Origin: JBEKCD01 sp050015055
Lineage (GTDB): Archaea > Thermoproteota > Bathyarchaeia > Bathyarchaeales > Bathycorpusculaceae
Direction of reading: 5' to 3'
NCBI GenBank assembly: GCA_050015055.1
Contig: JBEKCD010000011.1
Location: 11,994-75,993 of the forward strand
Length of the DNA: 64,000 nt
Positions 1-7,979 of the stretch are shown here, in pieces. The position numbers were made by a program, and so were the translations under genes. Within the stretch, counting starts at the first letter, position 1. Every line of letters starts with the position of its first letter. The notes under the pieces are model-generated. The model was not told where the DNA came from. It saw only the letters and a program-made list of their open reading frames with translations, and searched no databases.

Positions 1-857
1 GGCGGATCATTCACCAACGTCTTCAATCGACCTAGACACGTTTTCAACGTTTCAGCGAAGATTTTCACCTCGCCATGAGACATTCCCAGAAGAGAGCTTT
101 CATGTTTTCTGGGAAATATCCAGAACTCCATCGGGTTAACGCTCGCGTAAGGGGCAAACACGATGAACTTCGAATTTTCAAGCACCAATCTGGGCCCGTC
201 GCGTTCTTTTTCGATGATGTCGCAGAAGGCGCATTTTTTGTTTTGTCTCCAGAATTTTCTGCTGGCATCCATCTCTTCCTTCACGGTTTTTGGAACAAAT
301 GGTGTGGCAATTATCTGGCTGTGGGCGTGCGAGAGTGAGGCTCCGGCCTCTAAGCCGTGGTTGCGAAAAATGGAGACGTACTGAACGTAGGGTTTGGTGG
401 ATAGGTCTCGAAGTCTGTCGATGTAGCCATTGACCACGTGAATAACTTGGGGTATGGGCGCGTTTGCTGGGTCTTCATCATGGTTTGGTGATTCAACGAG
501 TACTTCGTGATGGCCTACGGCTGCGGCCAGGTTTTCGTTTTTCATTATTTGTTTTGGGCTGATTTTTTCTTTCGGCGGTGAGAAGGCGGGATATAGGTTG
601 GGGATGACGCGGATTAGCCAGTTTTTGTGTCTGGACTCATCTTCATCCTTGGTTTTCCTGATTCCATTGCTTGATTTGAGGTAGACCAGAACTGCGGGTG
701 GCGTCATGTGCTCGTTGCCTGGGCACATTGGACATACTGCGGTCTTGGCCTGCTGTCTCTCCTGTTTTGCAAAATCTGTTGGTCTGCGGCCTCGTTCAGT
801 GGCAATTACGACCCAGCGATCGAGGAGATAGTCTTTGCGAACTTCGTTGAAGGTCAT
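1..857 (-). CDS. galT: Galactose-1-phosphate uridylyltransferase, C-terminus beyond window
   Basis: This is the first ~285 residues of a GalT-family (HIT superfamily) enzyme, which exchanges UMP between UDP-glucose and galactose-1-phosphate in the Leloir pathway or in nucleotide-sugar supply. The protein starts MTFNEVRKDYLLDRWVVIA, the usual GalT beginning. A CPMCPGNE zinc-type motif lies near residue 42, a second CAFC pair lies near residue 217, and the active-site HAHSQ motif sits near residue 180. The only good start in frame is the ATG at 855-857, because a stop lies at 924-926. The reading frame is open to the window edge, so the 3' end is missing. Family assignment is firm; substrate (galactose or another sugar phosphate) is inferred. 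Confidence 0.9.
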   Translation of the reverse strand, partial: MTFNEVRKDYLLDRWVVIATERGRRPTDFAKQERQQAKTAVCPMCPGNEHMTPPAVLVYLKSSNGIRKTKDEDESRHKNWLIRVIPNLYPAFSPPKEKISPKQIMKNENLAAAVGHHEVLVESPNHDEDPANAPIPQVIHVVNGYIDRLRDLSTKPYVQYVSIFRNHGLEAGASLSHAHSQIIATPFVPKTVKEEMDASRKFWRQNKKCAFCDIIEKERDGPRLVLENSKFIVFAPYASVNPMEFWIFPRKHESSLLGMSHGEVKIFAETLKTCLGRLKTLVNDP

Positions 858-983
858 GCCCAGACTTCCAGCATCAGAATAGACTCTGATGGAATTTATC
901 GTTTTCTGAAAACCTCTTTTGCATTACTGTTCATTGGTTCCATCTGAGCGGTTTGTTCAAAAAACGCGCTGATGTTTGAGAAA

Positions 984-1301
984 GGCGGTGGGCCACAGAG
1001 GTTCGACGTCCAGAATCTACCGGACACTCAAACCCTACACTCGTACCCGCACCCCCTTGAGCGCTGAACGTCCAGACTTAGGTTGCTCCCTCCCGGGCCT
1101 GGCCAGATTCACCTGGTCAACATTGAAGACGACTTCCCTACGGAAACCGCTCAACGACCGCCAGCCCCAAGAGACGGATAGTCTTCGCTTCGGAAGTGAA
1201 GGCCCAAGCAGCCTTAAACGCCTCAACCTGAGCTTTCGGCCCGTCATATAGAGGGTTTACGGTACAGGGGACCCCTACCCCCCCGCCTAAGGCCCACCGC
1301 C
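984..1301 (-). ncRNA. Signal recognition particle RNA (archaeal 7S)
   Basis: About 318 bases, the usual size of archaeal SRP RNA. The ends pair perfectly: GGCGGTGGGCC at the 5' end (1291-1301 on the minus strand) with GGCCCACCGCC at the 3' end (984-994). The S-domain helix 8 signature is at 1081-1112 on the minus strand and includes GTGAATCTGGCCAGGCC followed by GGGAGGGAGCAACC, the SRP54-binding region. The Alu-side sequence with GGGGTCCCCTGTACCGT lies near the 5' end. Open reading frames on either strand here are chance readings of the RNA gene. The ends are set from the closing helix and could be off by a few bases. Confidence 0.92.
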
Positions 1302-1324
1302 AACAATGTCTCAATACTCAACGC

Positions 1325-1331
1325 TATAAAA
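1325..1331 (-). promoter_or_regulatory. TATA box of the SRP RNA gene
   Basis: On the minus strand the sequence reads TTTTATAG, centred about 27 bases upstream of the predicted RNA 5' end at 1301. That is the expected archaeal TATA-to-start distance and supports the RNA boundary. Confidence 0.6.
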
Positions 1332-1507
1332 CTTTACTCTTGTGTGTGCTATCGTGCTCCGCAACGAGGTTTTAGGCTGGATTCATAAGGCCCATAAGTC
1401 GGTTAGCAGGAACGTTTTCACGCAAGTCTGGGAAGCGAATTCTTGTTAGGTTACCTTTACAATATTATAAAGACAGTAGGGACAATAACCCAGAGTTGTG
1501 AAGTTTG

Positions 1508-2045
1508 ATGAAGACGGCTGTGATGATATATTGGTCCAAAAACAGGGAATACAGAGAAGGTGGCATTCGCAATCAAAGAAGGACTTGAAAGAGCAGGCGT
1601 CAAGGTCTCTGCAAAGAGGGCTGAAGAGGCTGCGGATGTAGACTTCTTCGATTACGACCTCGTCTGTATCGGTTCTCCTTCTTACGAGTGGCATCCTCCG
1701 AAACCGATGGAAGACCTGCTGAAAATGAAAATAAACAACTATCGAAAACAAGGCAAGGTCAATCTATGCGCCCCGAAGATTCCAGGCAAGAATGCACTGA
1801 TTTTTTGCACATATTCTGGCCCTCATACAGGGGTCAACGAGGCTACACCAGTTGGCAAGTACATTGGGCAATTCTTGGAACATCTTGGTTTCACAGTCAT
1901 TGATGAATGGTATATCCTGAGCGAGTTTCATGGGTGGAAAGAGGGGAGCACGAAGGGCAAGATGGGTGACATCATGGGAAAACCCAACGGAGAAGACCTG
2001 TTTAAGATAAAGGAAAACGCAGAAAACTTGGCTAGAACGTTCTGA
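1508..2045 (+). pseudogene. Flavodoxin-like protein with a one-base frameshift near the N-terminus
   Basis: Flavodoxin-fold FMN protein of about 178 residues if the frame is repaired; it would act as a one-electron carrier or NADPH-FMN reductase-like protein. The ATG at 1508 opens MKTAVMIYWSK, but that frame soon stops. The rest (from 1560: VAFAIKEGLERAGVKV, then the IGSPSYEW and FCTYSGPHTG flavin loops) is one base out of register. Removing one A from the A5 run at 1538-1542 restores SKTGNTEK, the FMN phosphate-binding loop. A TATA-like ATTATAAAG lies near 1463-1471. Either the gene is mutated or the run is miscalled; the intact downstream part favours a sequencing or assembly error. If the sequence is right, a GTG at 1560 could start a 161-residue protein without the phosphate loop. 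Confidence 0.75.
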
Positions 2046-2169
2046 CTCATCGATAATCTTTTTCGATTGTGAGAAATTGGCCTGTGAACGTAGATAGAGC
2101 TTTAGCGCCCGCTATGAGGCATCAAAGGGATGGGTAGTCGTTCGTAAACTTGCTTCGTAATGAACGACT

Positions 2170-2421
2170 CTAGGACCGTTGGAAAACGCTTGCGGGCGCT
2201 TCTTCCTTTCTTCCTTGATAGTTATCTCCTCGTCGGGCCCATGCCTGTTTCTGGTCAAAACTGAAGCGTAAGTCTCCGCTCTCTCTTGGTTTAAGCGTGC
2301 GTTTCGAGAAACACGCGCTACAATAAACTGGTTTGCCCTCCGTAGGCTTGAAAGGCACCATGGCAGTCTTGCCACAATCAGTGCATTTAATCTCAAACAT
2401 TCTTTTTTGGAAAGTGTTCAC
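2170..2421 (-). CDS. Small zinc-ribbon protein (two CxxC pairs)
   Basis: A short protein with CTDCGKTAMVPFKP, then 18 residues between the CxxC knuckles, then CSACF, and a basic tail. Four cysteines in two CxxC pairs predict one zinc. The function is not known; such proteins are common in archaea and are often nucleic-acid or protein binding. The frame is open further upstream to an ATG at 2461-2463, but a TATA box (minus-strand TTTATATC, about 2474-2481) would place the transcript start near 2450, downstream of that ATG. I therefore prefer the GTG at 2419-2421 or the ATG at 2398-2400 (giving MFEIKC). Confidence 0.6.
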   Translation of the reverse strand: MNTFQKRMFEIKCTDCGKTAMVPFKPTEGKPVYCSACFSKRTLKPRESGDLRFSFDQKQAWARRGDNYQGRKEEAPASVFQRS

Positions 2422-2593
2422 CTCTGTTAGATTTGGACTGAAATTGAAAATGTAAATTTCCAATTATCACCGATATAAAGCCCGCGACGGACTTAAAGGT
2501 TTCTGTCCATATACTGCAAGGCAAACATTCTGTTCTCAAGGCTTAAACCCTGTCTTTCTTCCACGCAACACTTGGGCTTAAACGGGGCGCGAT

Positions 2594-3091
2594 TTACTTC
2601 GAAGACTGCGTGTTGTCCAATTTCACGACTTTGCAGCATCTTCGTTCCAGATGACTCATCAAGTCAACGCCTGCCTTCGCCCTTTCCTCTTCTTCTTCGA
2701 GATACTTTTCGAATCCCACTTCTTTGACACGGTTGTGGTTCTCGACAACGAAAGGATACCATTCTCTTTGATATTCCGTGTTTTTGCAGGTCAGAAAGTC
2801 ATCGCACAGGAGGCAGCTTTCCAGCTTTTTTTCAGATGCGCAGCCTCTGTTCTCGCAGGGTGCGCCTCCACCGTTCAGGCACATGGGACACTGGGCATCG
2901 GCAAACCATTCTAAGCCTTTTCTGAACTCTTCAAACTTGAATGATTTGACGACGGAACTGACCCAATCGTAGCGGGCCGTGTCCACAAGTCTCTTCAATT
3001 CTCCCGCCATCATCTTCACTCTTCCATTCCCACTCGGGCATTGGCCACAGTAGACGCCACATACTCCATATTGACGGTTCTTGGTGTTCAT
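2594..3091 (-). CDS. DUF3795-like cysteine-rich protein
   Basis: 165 residues. The N-terminus YGVCGVYCGQCPSG matches the DUF3795 signature of paired cysteines, followed by CPMCLNGGG, CENRGC and CLLCDDFLTC. More than ten cysteines in pairs suggest a metal or Fe-S site. DUF3795 proteins are widespread in archaea and anaerobic bacteria and have no settled function. The gene stands alone and is divergent from the phosphofructokinase gene at 3303. Confidence 0.7.
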   Translation of the reverse strand: MNTKNRQYGVCGVYCGQCPSGNGRVKMMAGELKRLVDTARYDWVSSVVKSFKFEEFRKGLEWFADAQCPMCLNGGGAPCENRGCASEKKLESCLLCDDFLTCKNTEYQREWYPFVVENHNRVKEVGFEKYLEEEEERAKAGVDLMSHLERRCCKVVKLDNTQSSK

Positions 3092-3302
3092 TTCAAATCA
3101 CTTGGAATTTCTAGATTTACTGGAATAGCACTCATCGCTAATGATAAGGATAGTGGGTTCGTCTAGCCCAATGTTCATCTCCTTCAACCTTCCCGACGAA
3201 CGCTGTTCGAACTGTTCTGGCCTGCAAGATGCTTAGCACAAGGCGACAGCAAACGCTAATAATCGAAGCGGTAACAAGTCTAGAGATTGAAGAGGTGTTC
3301 CT

Positions 3303-4265
3303 TTGAAGAGAATAGGCGTGGTCACGAGTGGCGGAGACGCGCCGGGCATGAACGCTGCTATTCGAGCTGTTACGCGCATAGCCCATTCGAAGAATTACCG
3401 AGTTTGTGGGTTTGAGAGGGGCTGGGAGGGTCTGATAACGAACGCGTTCAGGGAGTTGACTCCCCGTTCGGTGGGAGGCATAATACAGTTGGGTGGAACC
3501 ATACTCCATACTTCAAGGTGTCTGGAGTTCGAATCGGAGGAGGGGGTTGGAAAAGCTGCGAAGACTCTTGCTTCGAACAGCATTGACGGGCTCGTGGTCA
3601 TCGGAGGCAACGGCTCTTTCAAGGGAGCTTTTGAGCTCAGCAAACAGACTAACACGTTGATAGTCGGGGTTCCGGCTTCGATAGACAATGACGTTTTTGG
3701 GACGGATGAAACGATAGGATTCGACACGGCTGTGAACACTGCCGTAGACGAGATCGACAAGATAAGGGACACTGCGATTTCGCATGAGAGGATTTTTATA
3801 GTTGAAGTCATGGGTCGGACAAGAGGCTTTCTTGCTTCAACAGTGGGACTGACCGTCGGAGCAGAGATAATTCTTGTTCCAGAAGTCAAGTTTGAAACAG
3901 GCAAGATTGTCAGAAAGTTGGAGGAGAACAATGCTAAGGGAAAGAAGTCTGGCATCATCGTCGCGGCAGAGGGGGTTGGGGACACGCGAAAACTGGGAGC
4001 GGAAATCGAGAAAGATGCTGGAACGGAGGTTAGGCTCAGCGTCTTGGGCTATGCCCAGAGGGGGGGCAGCCCTACGGCAAGGAGCCGTTTGTTAGCGAGC
4101 CTGTTTGCTGACAAGGCAGTCGAGCTACTTGCACAGGCGGACGGCAACAGCGTAGTGGGACTGCTGAATGGCAGAATAGCGGCTCTTGACATGAAGAAGT
4201 CATGTGAGACCGAGAAACCTATTGATCTGAGCTTGCTGGATCTGGCCAATGTGCTCGCAAGCTAA
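3303..4265 (+). CDS. pfkA: 6-phosphofructokinase, ATP-type active site with Asp-to-Asn change
   Basis: 320 residues, the length of bacterial type-A phosphofructokinase, which phosphorylates fructose-6-phosphate in glycolysis. Seen: the nucleotide loop SGGDAPGMNAA near residue 10, GGNGS at 101-105, PASIDND at 124-130 and MGRTRG near 170. In this family, Gly at the position after the Mg-binding Asp and a non-Lys residue before the TIDND motif mark ATP use. Both hold here (Gly104, Ala125). The Asp at 103 that helps bind Mg-ATP in E. coli is Asn, which is unusual and may change donor or activity. Start is TTG at 3303 with GAGGTG about 8 bases upstream. It converges on a second PFK gene 20 bases away. 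Confidence 0.85.
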   Translation: MKRIGVVTSGGDAPGMNAAIRAVTRIAHSKNYRVCGFERGWEGLITNAFRELTPRSVGGIIQLGGTILHTSRCLEFESEEGVGKAAKTLASNSIDGLVVIGGNGSFKGAFELSKQTNTLIVGVPASIDNDVFGTDETIGFDTAVNTAVDEIDKIRDTAISHERIFIVEVMGRTRGFLASTVGLTVGAEIILVPEVKFETGKIVRKLEENNAKGKKSGIIVAAEGVGDTRKLGAEIEKDAGTEVRLSVLGYAQRGGSPTARSRLLASLFADKAVELLAQADGNSVVGLLNGRIAALDMKKSCETEKPIDLSLLDLANVLAS

Positions 4266-4285
4266 CATCCGGACTGCATGGAGTT

Positions 4286-5314
4286 TTAGCCGAAGAACAC
4301 ACTCGCTATGTCATAGAGTTCCAGGTCCACCGTTTTCCGTTTGCCGACAACATCCTTAAGCGGCACTGAGACGATATTGTTTCCTTTTATGGCGATCATG
4401 TGACCGAATTTTCCTTCGTGAACCATGTCTATGGCTGCTATTCCGAATCTTGTAGCTAACACTCTGTCAAAGGCGGTTGGGCTGCCGCCTCGTTGAAGAT
4501 GCCCTAAGACAACAACGCGGGTTTCAACGTTTAAACACTTTTCAATCTCCTTTCCCAGGTAGTAGCCGATGCCGCCGAGTTTAATGTGTCCGAACTCGTC
4601 GAGGCTTTCACTGTAGACTATTTCAACTCCGCCCTTCGGCTTGGCCCCTTCTGCAACAACTACAATGCTGAAGTTTCTGCCCCTCTCCTGCCTCCGCTTT
4701 ATCAGCGCACAGACCTCGCCTATATCAAATGGTTTTTCAGGAATCAGCACCACGTCTGCGCCTCCGGCTATCCCAGCCTCTAGGGCTATCCATCCCGTGT
4801 ATCTGCCCATGACCTCCAGGATTATGACTCTGTGATGGGTTTCCGCAGTCGTGTGAAGTCTGTCTAAGGCTTCTGTGGCTATTGAGACTGCCGTGTTGAA
4901 GCCAAACGTGTAGTCCGTTCCAGCCAGGTCATTGTCGATTGTCTTTGGCACTCCCACGCACTTGAGTCCGTATTTGCCCATCTTGCCAGCAACTGATAAA
5001 GTGTCGTCGCCGCCGATGGCGATGACTGCCTCGATCGCAGCTTCTTTCGCGTTTTTTATCATTCTTTCGGGGCCAGTTTTGGTTTTGAACGGGTTAGTTC
5101 TGGACGTGCCCAGTATTGAACCTCCTCGTGGTAGAAGACCCGAAGCGGCGTTCAAGTCTAGCGGCAGGTAGTTGGCTTCTAGCAGTCCGGCCCATCCGTC
5201 TTTTATGCCGAGGATTTCGTATCCATAGTTTTGGATGCCCTTCCTCAATATTGCTCTTATGACAGCGTTGATTCCCGGAGCGTCTCCGCCGCCACTCAGA
5301 ATTCCAACCTTCAT
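4286..5314 (-). CDS. pfp: Phosphofructokinase, PPi-type active site residues
   Basis: 342 residues, same superfamily as its convergent neighbour but with the opposite donor signature: GGDDT at 101-105 (Asp104) and PKTIDND at 123-129 (Lys124). In characterised enzymes Asp104 plus Lys124 indicates pyrophosphate rather than ATP as phosphoryl donor, which makes the step reversible and usable in glycolysis or gluconeogenesis. The substrate motif MGRYTGW follows near residue 169 and GHLQRGG near 271. The donor call rests on residues only; PPi or ATP use must be assayed. Start ATG at 5312-5314. Confidence 0.85.
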   Translation of the reverse strand: MKVGILSGGGDAPGINAVIRAILRKGIQNYGYEILGIKDGWAGLLEANYLPLDLNAASGLLPRGGSILGTSRTNPFKTKTGPERMIKNAKEAAIEAVIAIGGDDTLSVAGKMGKYGLKCVGVPKTIDNDLAGTDYTFGFNTAVSIATEALDRLHTTAETHHRVIILEVMGRYTGWIALEAGIAGGADVVLIPEKPFDIGEVCALIKRRQERGRNFSIVVVAEGAKPKGGVEIVYSESLDEFGHIKLGGIGYYLGKEIEKCLNVETRVVVLGHLQRGGSPTAFDRVLATRFGIAAIDMVHEGKFGHMIAIKGNNIVSVPLKDVVGKRKTVDLELYDIASVFFG

Positions 5315-5430
5315 TTGCTTTTCTCCTTATGCTTTTCCTGAACTTCGGAACAGGCACATTTTGCCTTTAACTACCTCTTTCATGAGCGTGACATATAAAG
5401 AGTCGCAGAGGATACGAAACGCGAACAACT

Positions 5431-5748
5431 CTAGATCCAGAGAATCATGTTCCAGGTTACGACGAATGTGTAGAAGGCCACAAGAGTGATTAATATTCGT
5501 CGCATCTGCTTGGCTGCAAGACTCCAATCGGTTTGGCTGGTCACTTTTCTTGTTATCGCACACAAGATTCCGAACAACAATACTAACCCGATCTTCATAC
5601 AGGCTGAAGGAAGGATTCCTATCTGTGCCCACGATAGGAGAGTTAAGGGATTAGCTTCGCGGGAAGGATTCGTAAACGAAATGTCCAGTACGTTGAGCGA
5701 GAGCAGCAACAAGAACCAGGGAACCAATGAGCCTGATTTCCACTCCAA
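5431..5748 (-). CDS. Small membrane protein, DUF5658-like
   Basis: 105 residues with three predicted membrane segments: about 8-24, 48-66 and 86-104. The first segment includes NVLDISFTNP, similar to the N-x-x-D-x-x-x-T pattern of DUF5658 proteins, and the second region is rich in Gly and Leu. No function is known. The gene lies alone between the PPi-type PFK and another small membrane protein gene. The family match is by eye. Confidence 0.55.
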   Translation of the reverse strand: MEWKSGSLVPWFLLLLSLNVLDISFTNPSREANPLTLLSWAQIGILPSACMKIGLVLLFGILCAITRKVTSQTDWSLAAKQMRRILITLVAFYTFVVTWNMILWI

Positions 5749-5892
5749 TCCTCCTCTCCTCGTAAAATGAATGTAACTTCTCGCTATTTATCAGTTGTGA
5801 GTTTGCGGACATCATGCTAGCCTGCGCAGGTCTAGATGGAGCATTTGGGAGAGAAACCTCGGGTTTTTGGGTGTGAGGTCATTTTTTGGGGT

Positions 5893-6348
5893 TTACATTT
5901 CTCCAGGGAACACTCTTCTGAGAATCATGGATGTCGTGAAAGTTACTAGAAAAGTGATTCCAATGATGAGAGATAGGGCAGCGTATGTGTCAAGTTGCGG
6001 TATTGACGTTTGGCTTTGAAAGTGGAGTTGGAACATCTTGATGTAGACGAATATCACGAGGCAGAGTACGGTGAGTGCGCCAGAGAGAAGTTCGGTAATC
6101 GATAATCTTCGTAGTGCTACTTTTTCGGGATGCTTCATGTTTGATAAAGGCTTCTCTAAGAAACTTTCAGGAATACTTCCGCGTTTGCAAGACTCCATTC
6201 CATTATCGAGAACAGTGATTCTTGTCTTTCGCAAGTCAATGAAAATGGCTCTGTTACGCCCCTTTTCAATGCCTTGTAATGAGTGCCGCATTGCCTCTAC
6301 TCCTTTTCTCCTTGATAAGTACTTGAACAAGCTGACCACAAAAGGCAT
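5893..6348 (-). CDS. Hypothetical membrane protein, two C-terminal helices
   Basis: 151 residues. The first ~80 residues are polar and basic, with a stretch (RNRAIFIDLRKTRITVLDNG) that could be a small folded domain. Two hydrophobic helices follow at about 87-107 and 120-143, and the protein ends in a short basic tail. I do not recognise the family. It is probably an inner membrane protein with a cytoplasmic N-terminal half. Confidence 0.5.
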   Translation of the reverse strand: MPFVVSLFKYLSRRKGVEAMRHSLQGIEKGRNRAIFIDLRKTRITVLDNGMESCKRGSIPESFLEKPLSNMKHPEKVALRRLSITELLSGALTVLCLVIFVYIKMFQLHFQSQTSIPQLDTYAALSLIIGITFLVTFTTSMILRRVFPGEM

Positions 6349-6556
6349 GCTTCAGAAGCAGAGTATGTCGAAACTCGACACAAAACCCGTTTTATCAGCG
6401 GCTTAGCCTACTTTTAAATACATAGCACTCTAGTTAATTCGCAGTCCCAAGTCAGTGCGATTTCATAACTCTGAGGGGTCCGCTTGCTGGAGGCATGTAG
6501 CATTTCTGGAAAGCCTTTAAACTTCTTCAATTATCTATCTGCTGAGGTGTGTTGGG

Positions 6557-6775
6557 TTGACCTGCTACTTCAGACATCTTCAAGGAATCTTCGAAAAAGC
6601 AGGAATAGAAGTCTCTGAAGCTAACAAGCGAGAAATTGACAGAGTGATCCACGAGATCGTGGGCGTCAAATACAAGGATTGTCCATCTACATGGAAGGAA
6701 TTGAAGAAGCGAGTTGCACAGGATGAGGAATCATTTGTTTTGGAGCTAAGGGAAAGATGTAGCAAGCACTTCTAG
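6557..6775 (+). CDS. Small conserved archaeal-type protein, unknown function
   Basis: 72 residues beginning MTCYFRHLQGIFEKAGIE, charged and likely all-helical, with CPSTWKELKKRV in the middle. It resembles small conserved proteins I recall from methanogens and related archaea; no function is known. Start is TTG at 6557 with GAGGTG about 9 bases upstream. It is not linked to another gene on the same strand within 900 bases. Confidence 0.6.
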   Translation: MTCYFRHLQGIFEKAGIEVSEANKREIDRVIHEIVGVKYKDCPSTWKELKKRVAQDEESFVLELRERCSKHF

Positions 6776-6958
6776 CATTCGGAGAACTGCCTGCAGCTAC
6801 AACAGAATATACCCCAAAGATTGGGAATGATTAGACAAGGGAGTAAATTGGGCTTTCAACGGTTATGAAGTTGAAGCATTGGAAAAGGGCGTTATGCCCG
6901 CTATTGTCGTTTTTTTGGCGAAAAATAAGAATGTGGGGGAAGAACGTTTTTCGGCAAT

Positions 6959-7102
6959 CTACTTCTTTGGTTTTGCTTTCACTTCTTTCATAGGAGTTTC
7001 ACAACACACTGGGATGCATGCTGGTTCACATCCACACGGCTCATCAATTACCATTACGAGCCCGCATTCCTCACATTTATACTTCGTGCCCTTCTTTGCC
7101 AT
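6959..7102 (-). CDS. Rubredoxin/desulforedoxin-like small metal protein
   Basis: A 47-residue protein: MAKKGTKYKCEECGLVMV, then CGCEPAC, then VCCETPMKEV. The CxxC near the N-terminus plus a later CC followed by xxPM resembles desulforedoxin and the N-terminal domain of desulfoferrodoxin, so a single Fe or Zn site is likely. The ATG at 7100-7102 is preceded by GGAGGTGA about 6 bases upstream, a near-ideal ribosome binding site, and a TATA-like TTTTATATCC lies near 7155-7164. These signals make this very short gene convincing. Confidence 0.78.
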   Translation of the reverse strand: MAKKGTKYKCEECGLVMVIDEPCGCEPACIPVCCETPMKEVKAKPKK

Positions 7103-7279
7103 CCACCTTCACCTCCTCGCCAGTTTACTACACAAAAATCTCGTGTTACTCTTGGATATAAAACTATTCACTAGGCTCGCGGTGGCTTCGAGAAAAATAG
7201 AACAAGCATTCCAGCCGGACTCGCACCGTGTTTGAATGTTCCATTTGAGTGACAAACTCAAATTCAGCGCGCGCGTTGA

Positions 7280-7555
7280 CTATACAGGTTTCTTGGACCT
7301 ATGGCGCCTAGTCTTAGAGTGTGCTAGTTTGAGTTTTTGCAGGTGCGTTAGCTTCTTGATTCTTTTTTCTCTTCTCATTGCTTCTGCTCTGGAGTTGAAT
7401 TCTTCGACGTGAACCAGCTTCTTCGGCGGATGCATTTTCGTGTACCGAGCGGCTTTTCCTTTCTTGTGAAGCCTGATGCGTGAATTCAGGTTTTTTGTGT
7501 AGCCTGTGTAGAGGCTGTTTCCTTCACATTGGATGATGTAGACATAGTAGGGCAT
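7280..7555 (-). CDS. GIY-YIG endonuclease-like protein (UPF0213 type)
   Basis: 91 residues: YYVYIIQCEGNSLYTGYTKNL gives the GIY-YIG core (here YVY and YTG), followed by the Arg in RIRLHKKG, the Lys/Arg-rich ARYTKMHPP segment and EAMRREKRIKKL. Length and order match single-domain UPF0213/YhbQ-like proteins, which are small putative nucleases with no clear role. The C-terminus is very basic. A GCGCGCGC palindrome sits just past the stop at 7266-7275. Confidence 0.85.
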   Translation of the reverse strand: MPYYVYIIQCEGNSLYTGYTKNLNSRIRLHKKGKAARYTKMHPPKKLVHVEEFNSRAEAMRREKRIKKLTHLQKLKLAHSKTRRHRSKKPV

Positions 7556-7686
7556 CTGTCATTGGCGCCTCAGGTCGAAACCGTGCTTGTTTTTTCAAAC
7601 CAGACATGTGTAACGGCGGCATAGAGATAAAAATTTATAAGAAAAAAGGTACGGTATAGAGCCTGAAATGGGCAGACGGTTTCGGG

Positions 7687-7887
7687 ATGGTTGCTGTGGC
7701 AAAACTGAACAAGGTTGACGAAGCTGTGGTCTCGACGTTGAAAACCGCTGGCAAGGGTTTGACACTCAAGGAAATTGTTGCGAACTGCGGGGAGACGGAT
7801 AAGAAGGTTTTCAAGTCTCTGCGGAAACTGTTTGAGAACGAAATGATTGAGTGTGAGAATCATCAGTACCGACTCTTAAATCCCTGA
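7687..7887 (+). CDS. Small winged-helix DNA-binding protein
   Basis: 66 residues predicted as one winged helix-turn-helix: DEAVVSTLKTAGKGLTLKEI forms the first helices, NCGETDKKVFKSLRKLFENEMIE the recognition part and the wing ends at YRLL. It probably acts as a small transcriptional regulator or adaptor. A TATA-like AATTTATAAG lies near 7634-7642. It precedes the eRF1-like gene by about 90 bases on the same strand. Confidence 0.6.
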   Translation: MVAVAKLNKVDEAVVSTLKTAGKGLTLKEIVANCGETDKKVFKSLRKLFENEMIECENHQYRLLNP

Positions 7888-7979
7888 ACTTTATTCTCTT
7901 GCTCAAGAGGCTTCTGGGCATTTGACTCTGTAGGACATGGTTTGACTTCTGAAAGGAATGTATGTGTGAGGTCGTATAG

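Noticed and set aside
976..1251. Long frames on both strands
   Set aside because: They overlap the SRP RNA gene, whose structure and conserved motifs explain the open frames.
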